Source: Heyndrickxia shackletonii
GTDB taxonomy: Bacteria > Bacillota > Bacilli > Bacillales > Bacillaceae_C
Length of the DNA: 64,000 bases
NCBI RefSeq assembly: GCF_001420715.1
Contig: NZ_LJJC01000004.1
Coordinates: forward strand, 2,634,185 to 2,698,184
Reading direction: 5' to 3'
Part shown: positions 45,137-54,890 of the stretch, piece after piece
Layout of the letters: each line of letters opens with the position of its first letter
How positions within the stretch are numbered: the first letter of the stretch is position 1
Notes under the pieces: generated by a model
What the model was told of the DNA's origin: nothing
Database searches by the model: none
Seen by the model: only the letters and a program-made list of their open reading frames with translations
Made by a program: the position numbers and the translations under genes

Positions 45137-46432
45137 TTACACAATAAAAATAAAATATCCCAAAAAGGCAAGACATAATACATAAATTAAAGGATGAATT
45201 TCTTTCCATTTTCCAAGCGCGATCATGGTTATTGGATAAAGGATAAACCCTAGTGCAATTCCAGTTGCTACACTTGAAGTAAGTGGCATCATAATTATCG
45301 TTATAAATGCAGGAATTGCAATTTCAATGCGATTCCAATTTATTTGTTTTACTTGCGCTGCCATTAATGCCCCGACTATAATCAAGGCTGGAGCTGTAAC
45401 CTCAGATGTTACAATGGATAGTAAAGGTGAAAAAAATAATGCGATGAAAAAGCACACAGAAATAATGACAGAAGTAAATCCTGTTCGGCCTCCTGCTGCA
45501 ATACCCGCGCTCGATTCCACCATTGATGCTGTCGTAGAAGTTCCGAGAACAGAACCAACAACAATAGATGCTGAATCAGCTAATAAAGCTCTACCAATAT
45601 TCGGTATTTTATTATCCTTTATTAAACCCGCCTGACTTGCAATAGCAATTAAGGCCCCTGCTGTATCAAAAAAGGCAACAAACAAAAAAGTAAAGATGAC
45701 TGCCAAAACTTTTGGACTTAAGATTTCATGTAAATGAGAAAATACTGCTCCAAAAGTCGGAGATAGACTTGGTATTTCACCAACAATATGAGTAGGTTTA
45801 TCAATTACTCCCCATATGATCCCGATAATCGTTGTAATGACCATTCCATAAAAAATTGCCCCTCGAATACGTCTCATCATCATGATGATGGTGATGATAA
45901 ATCCGATAATGGCCAAAATAGTTGTTGGCTTTGCTAAATTTCCTAAAGAAATAATGGTATCATGATTCGAAATAACAAGACCCGCATTTTTTAGCCCGAT
46001 AAAAGCAACAAAAAAGCCAATACCACCAGAAATGGCATATTTCAAATCCTCTGGAATAATGTTAATGATGATTTCGCGAATTTTAAATAAGCTTAACAAA
46101 ATAAAAAGAATACCTGCGATAAAAACCCCAGTTAACGTTGTTTGCCATGGAATTCCCATCCCGATACAAACAGAAAAGGTGAAAAAGGAATTTAAACCCA
46201 TACTAGGAGCAATTCCTATCGGGAAATTTGCTAACAATCCAATTAAAAGGGATCCAATAATGGCAGATAACGCGGTTGCAGTGAAAACCGCACCTTTATC
46301 CATTCCCGCTTGACTTAATATTAACGGATTGACTACTAAAATATATGCCATCGATAAGAATGTAGTTATTCCTGCTACTGTTTCTTGCCTATAAGAAGTA
46401 TGGCGCTGATCAAAATGAAAAAAAGCTTTCAC
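45137..46432 (-). CDS. NCS2 family purine permease (PbuG/PbuO-like)
   Basis: A 431-residue transporter with about 12 to 14 helices. It has the AzgA/PbuG-type motifs ETVAGITTFLSMAYILVVNP near residue 15, SMGLNSFFTF near 80, FFDTAGALIAIASQAGL near 253 and ESSAGIAAGGRTG near 305. It moves hypoxanthine, guanine or adenine into the cell with protons. The GTG at 46432 is chosen because AGAGGA lies eight bases upstream and the length then fits PbuG/PbuO; a longer frame upstream lacks a site. It is controlled by the guanine-type riboswitch upstream. Confidence 0.9.
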   Translation of the reverse strand: MKAFFHFDQRHTSYRQETVAGITTFLSMAYILVVNPLILSQAGMDKGAVFTATALSAIIGSLLIGLLANFPIGIAPSMGLNSFFTFSVCIGMGIPWQTTLTGVFIAGILFILLSLFKIREIIINIIPEDLKYAISGGIGFFVAFIGLKNAGLVISNHDTIISLGNLAKPTTILAIIGFIITIIMMMRRIRGAIFYGMVITTIIGIIWGVIDKPTHIVGEIPSLSPTFGAVFSHLHEILSPKVLAVIFTFLFVAFFDTAGALIAIASQAGLIKDNKIPNIGRALLADSASIVVGSVLGTSTTASMVESSAGIAAGGRTGFTSVIISVCFFIALFFSPLLSIVTSEVTAPALIIVGALMAAQVKQINWNRIEIAIPAFITIIMMPLTSSVATGIALGFILYPITMIALGKWKEIHPLIYVLCLAFLGYFIFIV

Positions 46433-46718
46433 AAAAAAATCCTCTCTTTCTATAAGAACAATACATCTTGTACCAATTAGAATAGCCGCAAAAGTATATA
46501 ATATGAGCAAAACTTTAATGGATCGATTTTGTTGATTTACAAGTAAATCGTTTTTTTTTGAATGAATATAAAGAATAATTACAACATCAAAAGATTTTCC
46601 CTATTCCATAGAATAGAAGAAAGAATATAAAAAAAGCCCCCGCATATTACGGAAGCTGCCATTATGATTCAGAAGTTTTATGTTATGATTATGATATTAT
46701 TTTTAAATATAACAAAAC
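46433..46718 (-). promoter_or_regulatory. leader between the purine riboswitch and permease
   Basis: A 286-nt untranslated leader. It carries the terminator at 46628-46657 and an AT-rich segment before the ribosome site. No additional gene seen. Confidence 0.6.
46628..46657 (-). terminator. riboswitch-controlled terminator
   Basis: An 8-bp stem with wobble pairs (46635-46642 and 46650-46657) is followed on the minus strand by TTTTTTT. It lies about 60 nt past the aptamer, the position expected for a purine OFF switch. Confidence 0.75.
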
Positions 46719-46787
46719 TCCTGTAGTCAAGCCATTTACGGCAGCTTGGTAGAAACAATTAGGCCGTATTCCTAATCATATACAAGA
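46719..46787 (-). ncRNA. guanine-class purine riboswitch
   Basis: On the minus strand the 69-nt aptamer has P1 (UCUUGUA with UACAGGA), P2 (TTAGG/CCTAA) with loop AATACGG, the invariant GTTTCTACC junction, P3 with loop TGCCGTAAAT, and GACTAC in J3/1. The C of GAC at the ligand-reading position indicates guanine/hypoxanthine rather than adenine. It precedes the NCS2 permease. Confidence 0.95.
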
Positions 46788-47008
46788 CATGTTGTTAATT
46801 ATACTGAAAGTGACACTTAATACAATATAATCCTATAAACTGTAATTAATCTAATTTTTCATACAGGCAATAATTCCTAAATTACTGAATCGTAAATAAT
46901 AATTCATCCACCGCCAGGAATAATTCAGGCACTTTTGGCAAATATTCAGCCAAAAGCAAAAACACAGCCCAATCGAGTAGGAGGAGGTGACTAACCCCCG
47001 ACCTCTCA

Positions 47009-47043
47009 CACCACCGTACGTACGGTTCCGTATACGGCGGTTC
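47009..47043 (-). ncRNA. group II intron domain V
   Basis: The GAACCGCC...GTGG hairpin with GTACGTACGG closing region is the catalytic domain V. It begins four bases after the maturase stop codon, as expected in compact class C introns. Confidence 0.85.
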
Positions 47044-47046
47044 CAT

Positions 47047-48306
47047 TTATGTCTGACGTAGTTGAGAATATCTCACATAAAGACTCTTCAGCCCTCGCAT
47101 CTCCCAATAGGAGTTTGTGAGGGTTTTCTGTAGGATTGGGCTTCTGGCTATTCTCCAATATTTCTTTCTAGAGTTTCCCCATTCGTATGCCTTCTCTTTT
47201 GGAATCCCTAATCCAATGAGTTTTCTTACTTTGGTTTTTGGTTTCTTCCATTCTTTCCATTGGCACATTCTGAGACGCCTTCTAATCCATTCGTCTAATT
47301 CTTTGAAAATAGTGGGTGTATCTGCTAATGCATAATATCCGCACCAGCCAATCAAATATTGATTCAGCTTCTCTATTCTATAATCCATTGGAATTGGTTT
47401 TGACCTTGAAGTTAATTCTCGTATCCGTTTCTTGACACGTTGAATACTTTGGTTTGACATCCGCACCTTCGGTTTCTTATGAAATGTGAAGCTAAAACCT
47501 AAAAACTTTCTTTTCCAAGGTCTGTCTACAGCTGACTTTTCTCGATTCACCTTTAGTTTTAGAGTAAATTCAATGAAAGTAGTAATCGAGTCCATTACTC
47601 GCTCTCCGGCTCTTCTCGATTTTACGTAGATATTACAATCATCTGCGTATCGGACAAACTTGTGCCCTCTCTTTTCTAACTCTTTGTCTAGTTCATCTAG
47701 AACGATATTGGAGAGTAAAGGACTTAATGGTCCACCTTGGGGCGTACCCTCCTCGGATTTCGTTATGACTCCATTAATCATAATGCCAGACTGTAGATAC
47801 TTCCGAATTAGTGATAGGAGCGTTCTGTCTTGAATCCTTTTGGATAGAGTCCGCATTAATCTATCATGATTGACTTTATCAAAGAATTTCTCCAAGTCCA
47901 TGTCGACTACCCATCGGTATCCCTCTTCGATATATTTCTTCGCTTGTCTAACACCGTCATGACCTCGTTTGTTTGGTCGAAAACCATAGCTCTGTGTTGA
48001 AAAAGTCGGGTCGAAGATAGGGGTTAAAATCTGAGTAATCGCCTGTTGGATGAAACGGTCTGTCACGGTTGGGATACCTAATAACCTTACTCCACCGTTC
48101 GGTTTTGGGATTTCAACCCGACGGACAGGAGAAGGTTGATAAGTACCCTCCATTAAGGATGTTTTAAGTGTATCCCACGTTTCGAGAATATGTCTTCGTA
48201 GGTCTTTTACGGACATATTGTCTACTCCATGACTTCCTTTGTTCTTTTCTACTCGCTTTAATGCCAGTAAAAGATTTTCCCGTGACAGCATTCGTTCCAT
48301 TAACAT
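47047..48306 (-). CDS. ltrA: group II intron reverse transcriptase/maturase
   Basis: A 419-residue intron-encoded protein. Reverse transcriptase blocks run through residues 30-260 with YADD near residue 217 (FVRYADDCNIYVK) and GTPQGGPLSPLLSNI near 185. A maturase (X) domain follows (YLIGWCGYYALADT near 322). There is no apparent HNH endonuclease, consistent with class C. It helps the intron splice and move by target-primed reverse transcription. It appears intact, so the intron may be active. The start is ATG at 48306; a second ATG two codons later is equally possible. Confidence 0.94.
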   Translation of the reverse strand: MLMERMLSRENLLLALKRVEKNKGSHGVDNMSVKDLRRHILETWDTLKTSLMEGTYQPSPVRRVEIPKPNGGVRLLGIPTVTDRFIQQAITQILTPIFDPTFSTQSYGFRPNKRGHDGVRQAKKYIEEGYRWVVDMDLEKFFDKVNHDRLMRTLSKRIQDRTLLSLIRKYLQSGIMINGVITKSEEGTPQGGPLSPLLSNIVLDELDKELEKRGHKFVRYADDCNIYVKSRRAGERVMDSITTFIEFTLKLKVNREKSAVDRPWKRKFLGFSFTFHKKPKVRMSNQSIQRVKKRIRELTSRSKPIPMDYRIEKLNQYLIGWCGYYALADTPTIFKELDEWIRRRLRMCQWKEWKKPKTKVRKLIGLGIPKEKAYEWGNSRKKYWRIARSPILQKTLTNSYWEMRGLKSLYVRYSQLRQT

Positions 48307-48870
48307 TGAGATTTATCCTTTCTACGTGAACAATACATTCTCATTAAGTGGGTTCTTTACTAAGCCCTCCCGAAGTCCCCCATGGAATTCACCATTTCTT
48401 CCTTTCAGGTAGGTTCCGTAAGAATTTTCTGCTTTCATACATAAAGAACCGTTTGCCGAGTGTTTGTTCTCCTAAAATGGTTCAGTCCTTCCTTGATTCT
48501 CTCGAGCAAACCAAGTACTACGACTTCGGCTGACTTCTGATTGTTCAGCTATCCATTACTAGATAGGTTACCAAGTGTACTTGGCGTATCAACCAGACCT
48601 CCCCGGGTAAGAGTGCAATCTTTCCTTCCATCTATCTGCTTCATTTACTTTGTATCACCTTCGGCAGAAAGGACTTTGTTTTGTATTGCAAACTCATCCA
48701 ATGATACCTAGCCTTGTATGAAGTTCGTGTTCCTCAGACCGGAAGTTTGCCGCTCGCTTCCTTCAGATTCCGCGTCACCACGGACACCCTTGCGTTAAGC
48801 TAACTGCTACTTCTGCCTTCACAGTTCGGGACTTTCACCCTAGAGACTACACCCATGCCGGGCGCACAAT

Positions 48871-48900
48871 AAAAAAAGGAGAAATCAACATTCTCCTTTT
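48871..48900 (-). terminator. terminator of the methyltransferase gene and group II intron target
   Basis: A perfect AAAAGGAGAA/TTCTCCTTTT stem is followed by T3-ATT and then the intron's first base at 48867. Confidence 0.9.
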
Positions 48901-48911
48901 ACCCAATACTA

Positions 48912-49538
48912 TTAATTTGAAATAACAAACACACCGCCACAATGTGACATTGGGTGAAATTCACATCGACACAGCGCTTGCAAAGATTCAACCATTTCAT
49001 CAGCTACAAAATAAAATTCATCAGGATCCCAATAGTCGATACTATCCTCCCTGCAGTTTTCCATATCAACTCTTGTTTTGAACGCTATATCCCCGATAAA
49101 GATTTTTCCGTTTTCATTTAGCAAATTCAATAAATCAGAAATGAACTTCATTTTTCTCTCATCTGTTAAATGATGTAACGCATACGTACTAATAATAGAA
49201 TCAAATTTTTTCCCATTTAACTTTTCTGGAAGTCCTTCTATAAAGTCAAATTCTATTAAGTTTGCCAATGGCATTTTCGCTTGTGCAATTTCAATCATTT
49301 TTGCAGAGAAATCAATCCCGTAAATTTGTTGACCGTGTTCATATAATTTTTGGGTTAATATCCCTGTTCCAAATCCAATATCCAATACTTGAGAATTCGG
49401 ATTTTGCATTACTTCATTGAAAATTGTATTTAATATCTTTTTGTACCCTGCGAACGGATACAAATTGCTTTCCTCACTTAATTGAACTGTTTGATCATAA
49501 TTGTCTGCCCATAAGTCAAATCCTTGTTTATTTAGCAA
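48912..49538 (-). CDS. class I SAM-dependent methyltransferase
   Basis: A 208-residue Rossmann-fold methyltransferase. The SAM loop VLDIGFGTGILTQKL is near residue 52, GIDFSAKMIEIA near 75 and IISTYALHHLTD near 117. It resembles the YrrT group and other small-molecule methyltransferases; the substrate is unknown. The start is TTG with GGAGGAG five bases upstream. The group IIC intron sits 45 nt beyond the stop and past the terminator, so the coding region is untouched. Confidence 0.87.
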   Translation of the reverse strand: MLNKQGFDLWADNYDQTVQLSEESNLYPFAGYKKILNTIFNEVMQNPNSQVLDIGFGTGILTQKLYEHGQQIYGIDFSAKMIEIAQAKMPLANLIEFDFIEGLPEKLNGKKFDSIISTYALHHLTDERKMKFISDLLNLLNENGKIFIGDIAFKTRVDMENCREDSIDYWDPDEFYFVADEMVESLQALCRCEFHPMSHCGGVFVISN

Positions 49539-49800
49539 GAATGCTCCTCCTCATTTGAACAAGCTACTTGAGCATTCCTTTATAAGACTCAATCTAGCTG
49601 TTCCTCTTTTCTCCATTTTGCAATTGATGATTTTTCATTATTTTATTCATCATGCATCCCACCTTTCCTAGTTACTTTTTATAATATCTTAATTTTCCCT
49701 ACTATTAAACTATTTTTTAGTTGCTTTCTATAAAGAGGCATAATATTCGCAATATGCCCACAAATCCTTTACTATAATAAGAAAAAGGAGTTGATTTCTT

Positions 49801-50877
49801 GTGGCCAAATATCGAGTTGGGATTATTGGAACAGGTTTTGGAGCTAAGGTACATGCACCAATGATGAAGTTTCATGATGGTTTTGAAGTTGTGGCCATCG
49901 CAAGTGTATCCAGAGGAAACATTGAAAACACTAAGCAATTTAGCGGAATTGAAAATGTATATACGGACTGGAAGCAAATGCTGGAACAAGAGGAGCTTGA
50001 TTTTGTTGTTGTAGCTTCCGCTGTCCATTTACATAAGGAAATGACACTCGCAGCCTTTAACAAAGGTATTCATGTTCTATGTGAAAAACCAATGGCGTTA
50101 AATATTGCGGAAACAGAGGAAATGATTGCTGCACGTAATGATGCAGGGAAATTGGGGCTTATTAATCATGAATTCCGTTTTCTTCCTGCCCGGACCAAAG
50201 TAAAGCAAATCTTAAATAGCGGTGACTTAGGAGAAATTACGCATGTTCGATATGAATGTACCTTTCCTAGCTTTCAATCCTTAGTGTCAAATTCTCGGGG
50301 CTGGTTAGGTCAAGCAGAAACAGGCGGCGGCATGCTTGGCGCTATTGGATCCCATATGGTGGATTCCCTTCACTGGTGGACGGACTCAAGTTTTCATGAA
50401 GTTTTCGCCAATCTTACAACGCATGTTCCCGAATTTAAAGACGATCAAGGTAATGTGGAACATCGGACTGCCGACGATGCCTTCCAAATCATTGGTTCAT
50501 TAGAAAACGGTGCGACTGTAACTTTAGAATTTTTATCAGCTGCACGTCAAATTACTAATAGCATGAGGCTAGAAGTATACGGTATAAAAGGTACATTAAT
50601 TATGCTAGATGATAATAAAGTTTTCTTCTCTTCAGGAGATGCCCCTCTTGAGGAAGTGGTACTTACACCGGATATTTCTGCTCCAGCAGAGATGCCTGCG
50701 GTCGCAGCTCGTTATTACAACGGATTTAATCGTATGCTCGATGCACTGTATGAAACATTTAAGAGCGGAAAGAAACATCCCTATCTTTCCGAATTTGAAG
50801 ACGGCCAAATGACTCAAAAAGTTTTGGATGCAGTACGCTTATCTGCCAAAGAAGGTAAAAAAGTTATAGTGGGATAG
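49801..50877 (+). CDS. Gfo/Idh/MocA family oxidoreductase
   Basis: A 358-residue NAD(P)-dependent oxidoreductase. The Rossmann domain begins RVGIIGTGFGAKVHAPM; CEKPMALN near residue 95 holds the catalytic lysine; GGMLGAIGSHMVDSLHWW near 178 belongs to the C-terminal alpha/beta domain. Substrates of this family are sugars, inositols or related polyols; none can be assigned. The start is GTG with AAAGGAG nine bases upstream. It is monocistronic and ends at a terminator shared with the convergent GNAT fusion gene. Confidence 0.88.
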   Translation: MAKYRVGIIGTGFGAKVHAPMMKFHDGFEVVAIASVSRGNIENTKQFSGIENVYTDWKQMLEQEELDFVVVASAVHLHKEMTLAAFNKGIHVLCEKPMALNIAETEEMIAARNDAGKLGLINHEFRFLPARTKVKQILNSGDLGEITHVRYECTFPSFQSLVSNSRGWLGQAETGGGMLGAIGSHMVDSLHWWTDSSFHEVFANLTTHVPEFKDDQGNVEHRTADDAFQIIGSLENGATVTLEFLSAARQITNSMRLEVYGIKGTLIMLDDNKVFFSSGDAPLEEVVLTPDISAPAEMPAVAARYYNGFNRMLDALYETFKSGKKHPYLSEFEDGQMTQKVLDAVRLSAKEGKKVIVG

Positions 50878-50960
50878 AAAGTCGGGTTTTGCTTTCCTAT
50901 TTTAAATGGGATAAAGGCTCGGGCACTTTTTCCTCTAAAAAAAAAATGACAGATTTAAAG

Positions 50961-50983
50961 ACCGAGCTTTTACCGCTCGGTCT
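50961..50983 (+). terminator. terminator between convergent genes
   Basis: A perfect 8-bp GACCGAGC/GCTCGGTC stem with loop TTTTACC is followed by TTATT on the plus strand. It may serve the minus-strand gene as well. Confidence 0.75.
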
Positions 50984-51079
50984 TATTAAAAATGATAGCT
51001 ATTTCAATGACATAACTATCCCATTTAATATTTTGGAAAGTAAACTCGACTAGGATAAGGTAACTTTCCCTTCCTCCTA

Positions 51080-54000
51080 TTAAAACTGAATCCACTTTAG
51101 ACTTTCTAGCATCTCTTTGTTATATGACTTTTCTGGGAATAAAAGAAATACGGGCTTGCTTGCAAATTTGGTTCCTGGCTCGATATTTAAGTAAGTGGCT
51201 GTTGCTGCTTGGGCAAATTCTTCACTTAAGACACAATCAGACTCTAAGTCGGTGCTAGTTGAAAAAACCTGTAATTTTTGGGTTTCATCACTACCAGTAA
51301 TAGTGTATGGATTACTGATTTGAAAATCATGCTCCTCAAAACCCGCTCTAAATTTCTTCGATCCCGATTTATTTTGTAATTGGACAATAGTCTCGTTTAA
51401 TGCGTTTTTCTTCCACCACATTTCCGTAACAAGATATTGGTTTATATATTGATTCATATGCTCCAGTTCCGTAAAATGAGCAATTATTGGAACACCCGGT
51501 AGTGTCAGAAAATATTGCCGGATATTCAGCCCTTTCCACTTTTCATGCTTTTCCAAAGTTGTTTCAATGACAAGACCTTGCCATTCATTTTGCAGCTTAT
51601 CTATTTTTTTCACAAAACAGGACTTGGAGGTTTCTTTAAGAAACGAAAATAGACTAATACCACTAAGATAGGACCACATTCCTCCTGCCCATGGATTCCA
51701 CCAAGCTTTTGGCTTTGGTTCCGGATACATCGAATCCAGCCATTCCTGACCTTTATAAGAGATCGAATAGAGTGTCGGGAAGAAGCTTGCCGCTGCTTTA
51801 AATTTTAAATCGCCATTTTCAATTTCACAGCTTACATGTTTGCCATCTTCAACCTGGTTCATTTTAATCCCTGATTGTCCCTGATGTAATAACAGCAAGG
51901 AACCCTCTATTTTCTTTGATTCATTTTCCAATTCATATTGGATAGGAATGAAACCAGTTGTATTAGATTGATAGCCGATGGATTGATTCTGATTATCCTC
52001 ATATTTCACAGGTACTTCCTGTACACCTTTACCATTTTCTAAAATTTTCAATTTTCCATCAAAATAACGATTTTGAATTTGTTCTAAGATCAAAGTATGT
52101 TGATTATTTTTTATTACTGGGTTAGACCTTTCCGGTTTTAGCTCGATTTCCTTTGCGATAGATTTAGTAGCCGTATTCTGGTTCGCGAAGTTCTGAAAAT
52201 CCTCCACATTTTTTATTGCACCGAGAGAAAAGTTTACCGGTTTTGCCTTCACTGTTTCATTTGGACGAACCATCCCTAATTCTTCCTCTAAGTAGAAATA
52301 CCAGCCATCAAAACCTAATTGGACTGACTCACTCCATGTAATTCCATGGGGTTCTTTTTCGTTATCAGAAAAAATCCAATTACCTGACACATCTTTGCTG
52401 TTCAATTCCCCAAAGTGCGTCATCCTTGCATCATTAAAATAAACAATTTCATTCTTGATAGGCATATATGTTTGATTCAAGTGATGTTGAATAGGCTGAA
52501 AAACAAATACATTTTCAAACGAATTTTCCGATTGATTTTCAATCTCCACCCAATAGTTTAATAAGCCTTCAGCAAACAACTCGAAGCATAGAGAAAGCTT
52601 CATCCTATATGGCTTTTGAACATCATAATAAAGTTTCATCTTTGCAGCGGTAGTATTATGGTCCCATTCAAATGTGGATACTTGTTTTTTTGACAGCTCT
52701 CCAATATACGGTTTCCCAAATTTCGGTGGGAGTAAAAATGTTCTTTGACTCCAATTTTGTCCATTACCTAAGGAAATCGTATTATTTCTTTTCCTCACTT
52801 GCACTTTATAAAAACCATTTTGCAAATAAATATAATCCTTGTCATATCCACCCGCTTTTATACCGAATGCAGGGATTGGAAAGGCAAGGGGTTCCTTCCA
52901 CTCAAACGTTTCTTCAGCTGATTGAACTTTTATCGAACATTCAGATTGGAGAAAACCATATTTTTGAATAATAAAAGGAATTTTAATGATCCCTTTTTCA
53001 GAGATTTCCGTTTTAACAATATGATTTTTCCATTCAACTTGATCATTGTTCTGTAATTCTACTATGACTTCGGCTGTCTTCTTAAGATGATTTTCAAGTT
53101 CAAGAAAACAGTACTGTTCTTTGTTTAAATCATATTTTTTTGGGTGATATACCGTTTTAACTTTTAATGCTTTTTTCGGATAAATTCCGATTGCAAATAA
53201 TGATGATAATCCATTAATGGTTATCTTTACTTCTGCACGCGGGTGGGTCACCCATTCATTTGGCTCTTCTCCATCTTTTATGTGAACAGGTATTTTAAAT
53301 GTATCTTCATGGGGTATGTTCGTAACCTGTTTCCCGTTGACATGAATTCGCTCATTTTCATATCCTTCTATCGCTACACTTAGTTTTTCAGCAGATTTAC
53401 TTCTAACTAAAAGCTCTATAACAGACTCTCTTCCCTCAATTTGGTTATGCTCATTTATAGAAGCTTCCATTAGCACATCATTTGTTTCAATAAGTCTGAT
53501 ACCTCTGCCACTCTTTTCAATCTGAACACGCAAAAAACGAGTTTCATTCTCCCAAACATATTCAAAATACGTAAACCCATTTTCTTTTATTCCGTCGGGC
53601 TTCACTTCAATTGCCCGAACATTATCTTTATACCAATCTAAGTGTTCAAAGTGTGGCTTGATTAATTCATTTTGCAGTACCATCGGGATGAAATTCATTA
53701 AGTGAGTCGTATCATCACGGTCTTCCCAAAAGAACCCACATTTTTTATATAACGGAACAGCCTTTACATTTCCCGGCCAAGTATATAAGTCGATCCTCGG
53801 AAAGCCAAGCTCCACTGTTTTTTCTACTGCTTTTAATACGAGGTGCTTCCCTATTTTCTTTCCATGATAATCCGGATGGACATTTAATAATCGAATATAT
53901 AAGGCATTGGAATCCTCTTTATATTCCGAGATCCCGCAATAGCCCACCACTTTTTCATTATCTAATGCAAGGTACAAAACAAGATCCTCTGAATTAGCCT

Positions 54001-54142
54001 GCTGCTTTTTCACCTGTTCCTCTGTAGTTACGCTTGCATCGCCGCCCCAGCTGTCCCGACTTTCATTCCACATGTCTGCAATGGACTTAGCTAGATCTTC
54101 GTGATATTTTACAATTTTAATTGATTCTGTAATTGTATTCAT
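51080..54142 (-). CDS. giant protein with N-terminal GNAT domain and large uncharacterised beta-rich region
   Basis: A 1020-residue protein. Residues 1-160 form a GNAT acetyltransferase: HPDYHGKKIGKHLV near residue 83 is the acetyl-CoA loop, and LPKLYTWPGNVKAVPLYKKCGF-like features near 118-138 follow the family (seen as DLYTWPGN and KKCGF). The remaining 860 residues are predicted beta-rich, with Ig-like stretches (residues 230-420) and a region rich in Trp and Asn (YPEPKPKAWWNPWAGGMW near 795) suggesting carbohydrate binding. There is no signal peptide or membrane segment. Function unknown. The ATG at 54142 has GGGGG about ten bases upstream; the longer ATG at 54169 has none. Confidence 0.75.
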   Translation of the reverse strand: MNTITESIKIVKYHEDLAKSIADMWNESRDSWGGDASVTTEEQVKKQQANSEDLVLYLALDNEKVVGYCGISEYKEDSNALYIRLLNVHPDYHGKKIGKHLVLKAVEKTVELGFPRIDLYTWPGNVKAVPLYKKCGFFWEDRDDTTHLMNFIPMVLQNELIKPHFEHLDWYKDNVRAIEVKPDGIKENGFTYFEYVWENETRFLRVQIEKSGRGIRLIETNDVLMEASINEHNQIEGRESVIELLVRSKSAEKLSVAIEGYENERIHVNGKQVTNIPHEDTFKIPVHIKDGEEPNEWVTHPRAEVKITINGLSSLFAIGIYPKKALKVKTVYHPKKYDLNKEQYCFLELENHLKKTAEVIVELQNNDQVEWKNHIVKTEISEKGIIKIPFIIQKYGFLQSECSIKVQSAEETFEWKEPLAFPIPAFGIKAGGYDKDYIYLQNGFYKVQVRKRNNTISLGNGQNWSQRTFLLPPKFGKPYIGELSKKQVSTFEWDHNTTAAKMKLYYDVQKPYRMKLSLCFELFAEGLLNYWVEIENQSENSFENVFVFQPIQHHLNQTYMPIKNEIVYFNDARMTHFGELNSKDVSGNWIFSDNEKEPHGITWSESVQLGFDGWYFYLEEELGMVRPNETVKAKPVNFSLGAIKNVEDFQNFANQNTATKSIAKEIELKPERSNPVIKNNQHTLILEQIQNRYFDGKLKILENGKGVQEVPVKYEDNQNQSIGYQSNTTGFIPIQYELENESKKIEGSLLLLHQGQSGIKMNQVEDGKHVSCEIENGDLKFKAAASFFPTLYSISYKGQEWLDSMYPEPKPKAWWNPWAGGMWSYLSGISLFSFLKETSKSCFVKKIDKLQNEWQGLVIETTLEKHEKWKGLNIRQYFLTLPGVPIIAHFTELEHMNQYINQYLVTEMWWKKNALNETIVQLQNKSGSKKFRAGFEEHDFQISNPYTITGSDETQKLQVFSTSTDLESDCVLSEEFAQAATATYLNIEPGTKFASKPVFLLFPEKSYNKEMLESLKWIQF

Positions 54143-54407
54143 ATAAATTGTATCCCCCTGCAAATTCATTTCATTCTTAACTATGTTGAGTCATCCTTAT
54201 TGTTTTTTAATAACTTTCTTGTATTAAGCCTCATAATTCCCTCTCCTTTCTTGTATTGGAAGTTTTTTCTTCCTTCTGTAATACTAAATCAACTCACTAT
54301 CTTTGTAAATATTATTCTGAAAAATGTTTCTATTCCTCCACTTTAAAAGAAAAATGAAAAATATATGATATGATGGAATTGAATCATAACAGAAAAAGTG
54401 AGGATTC

Positions 54408-54890
54408 ATGATTATGAAAAATACGAAAACAAATGCTATGCGTATTTTAGATAAAGAAAAAATAGCATATTCTATCATCACCTATAATCCGGATGACGGG
54501 AAAATAGATGGCGTTTCTGTTGCTGAAAAAATTGGACGTGATACGTATGATGTATATAAAACATTGATAACTCAAGGATCCAGTAAACAATATTATGTGT
54601 TTGTTATACCGGTTAAAGAAGAATTGGATTTAAAAAAAGCGGCAAAAGCGGTTGGCGACAAAAAAGTAGAAATGATTCCTGTAAAGGATATTACGAAAGT
54701 ATCGGGATATATACGAGGGGGCTGTTCACCTATTGGGATGAAAAAATTATATCCAACCTTTATCGATTCTAATGCAGAATCTCTACAAAATATCATCGTG
54801 AGCGGCGGTAAAATTGGGATGCAGATTGAACTGCTAGTAGCTGACCTCCTTAGTATTGTTCATGGAAAATTTGCAGACTTAACGAAATAA
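54408..54890 (+). CDS. ybaK: YbaK/EbsC-type Cys-tRNA(Pro) deacylase
   Basis: A 160-residue YbaK-type editing domain. TNAMRILDKEKIAY is near the start, VYKTLITQG near residue 50, the conserved lysine follows in that block, and GGCSPIGMKKLYPTF near 103 is the substrate-binding loop. It hydrolyses mis-charged Cys-tRNA(Pro). Two in-frame ATG codons six bases apart compete: GAGG is four bases before the first (54408) and ten before the second (54414). It is monocistronic. Confidence 0.93.
   Translation: MIMKNTKTNAMRILDKEKIAYSIITYNPDDGKIDGVSVAEKIGRDTYDVYKTLITQGSSKQYYVFVIPVKEELDLKKAAKAVGDKKVEMIPVKDITKVSGYIRGGCSPIGMKKLYPTFIDSNAESLQNIIVSGGKIGMQIELLVADLLSIVHGKFADLTK

Larger units (their letters stand above)
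46972..48867 (-). mobile_element. group IIC intron (Oceanobacillus iheyensis-like)
   Basis: The minus-strand RNA starts GTGCGCCCGGCATGGGTG at 48867 and has the AGTCCCGAACTGTGAAGGC, GGTCTGAGGAACACGAAC and CCGGGGAGGTCTGG blocks of the O. iheyensis group IIC ribozyme. Domain V lies at 47009-47043 (GAACCGCCGTATACGG then CCGTACGTACGGTGG), followed by domain VI and a CTACTCGAT end near 46972. It inserts directly after the hairpin of the upstream methyltransferase gene, the class C target. Boundaries are inferred from consensus ends. Confidence 0.9.

Noticed and set aside
47117-48533. Short plus-strand frames across the group II intron
   Set aside because: They are antisense shadows of the maturase and ribozyme RNA.
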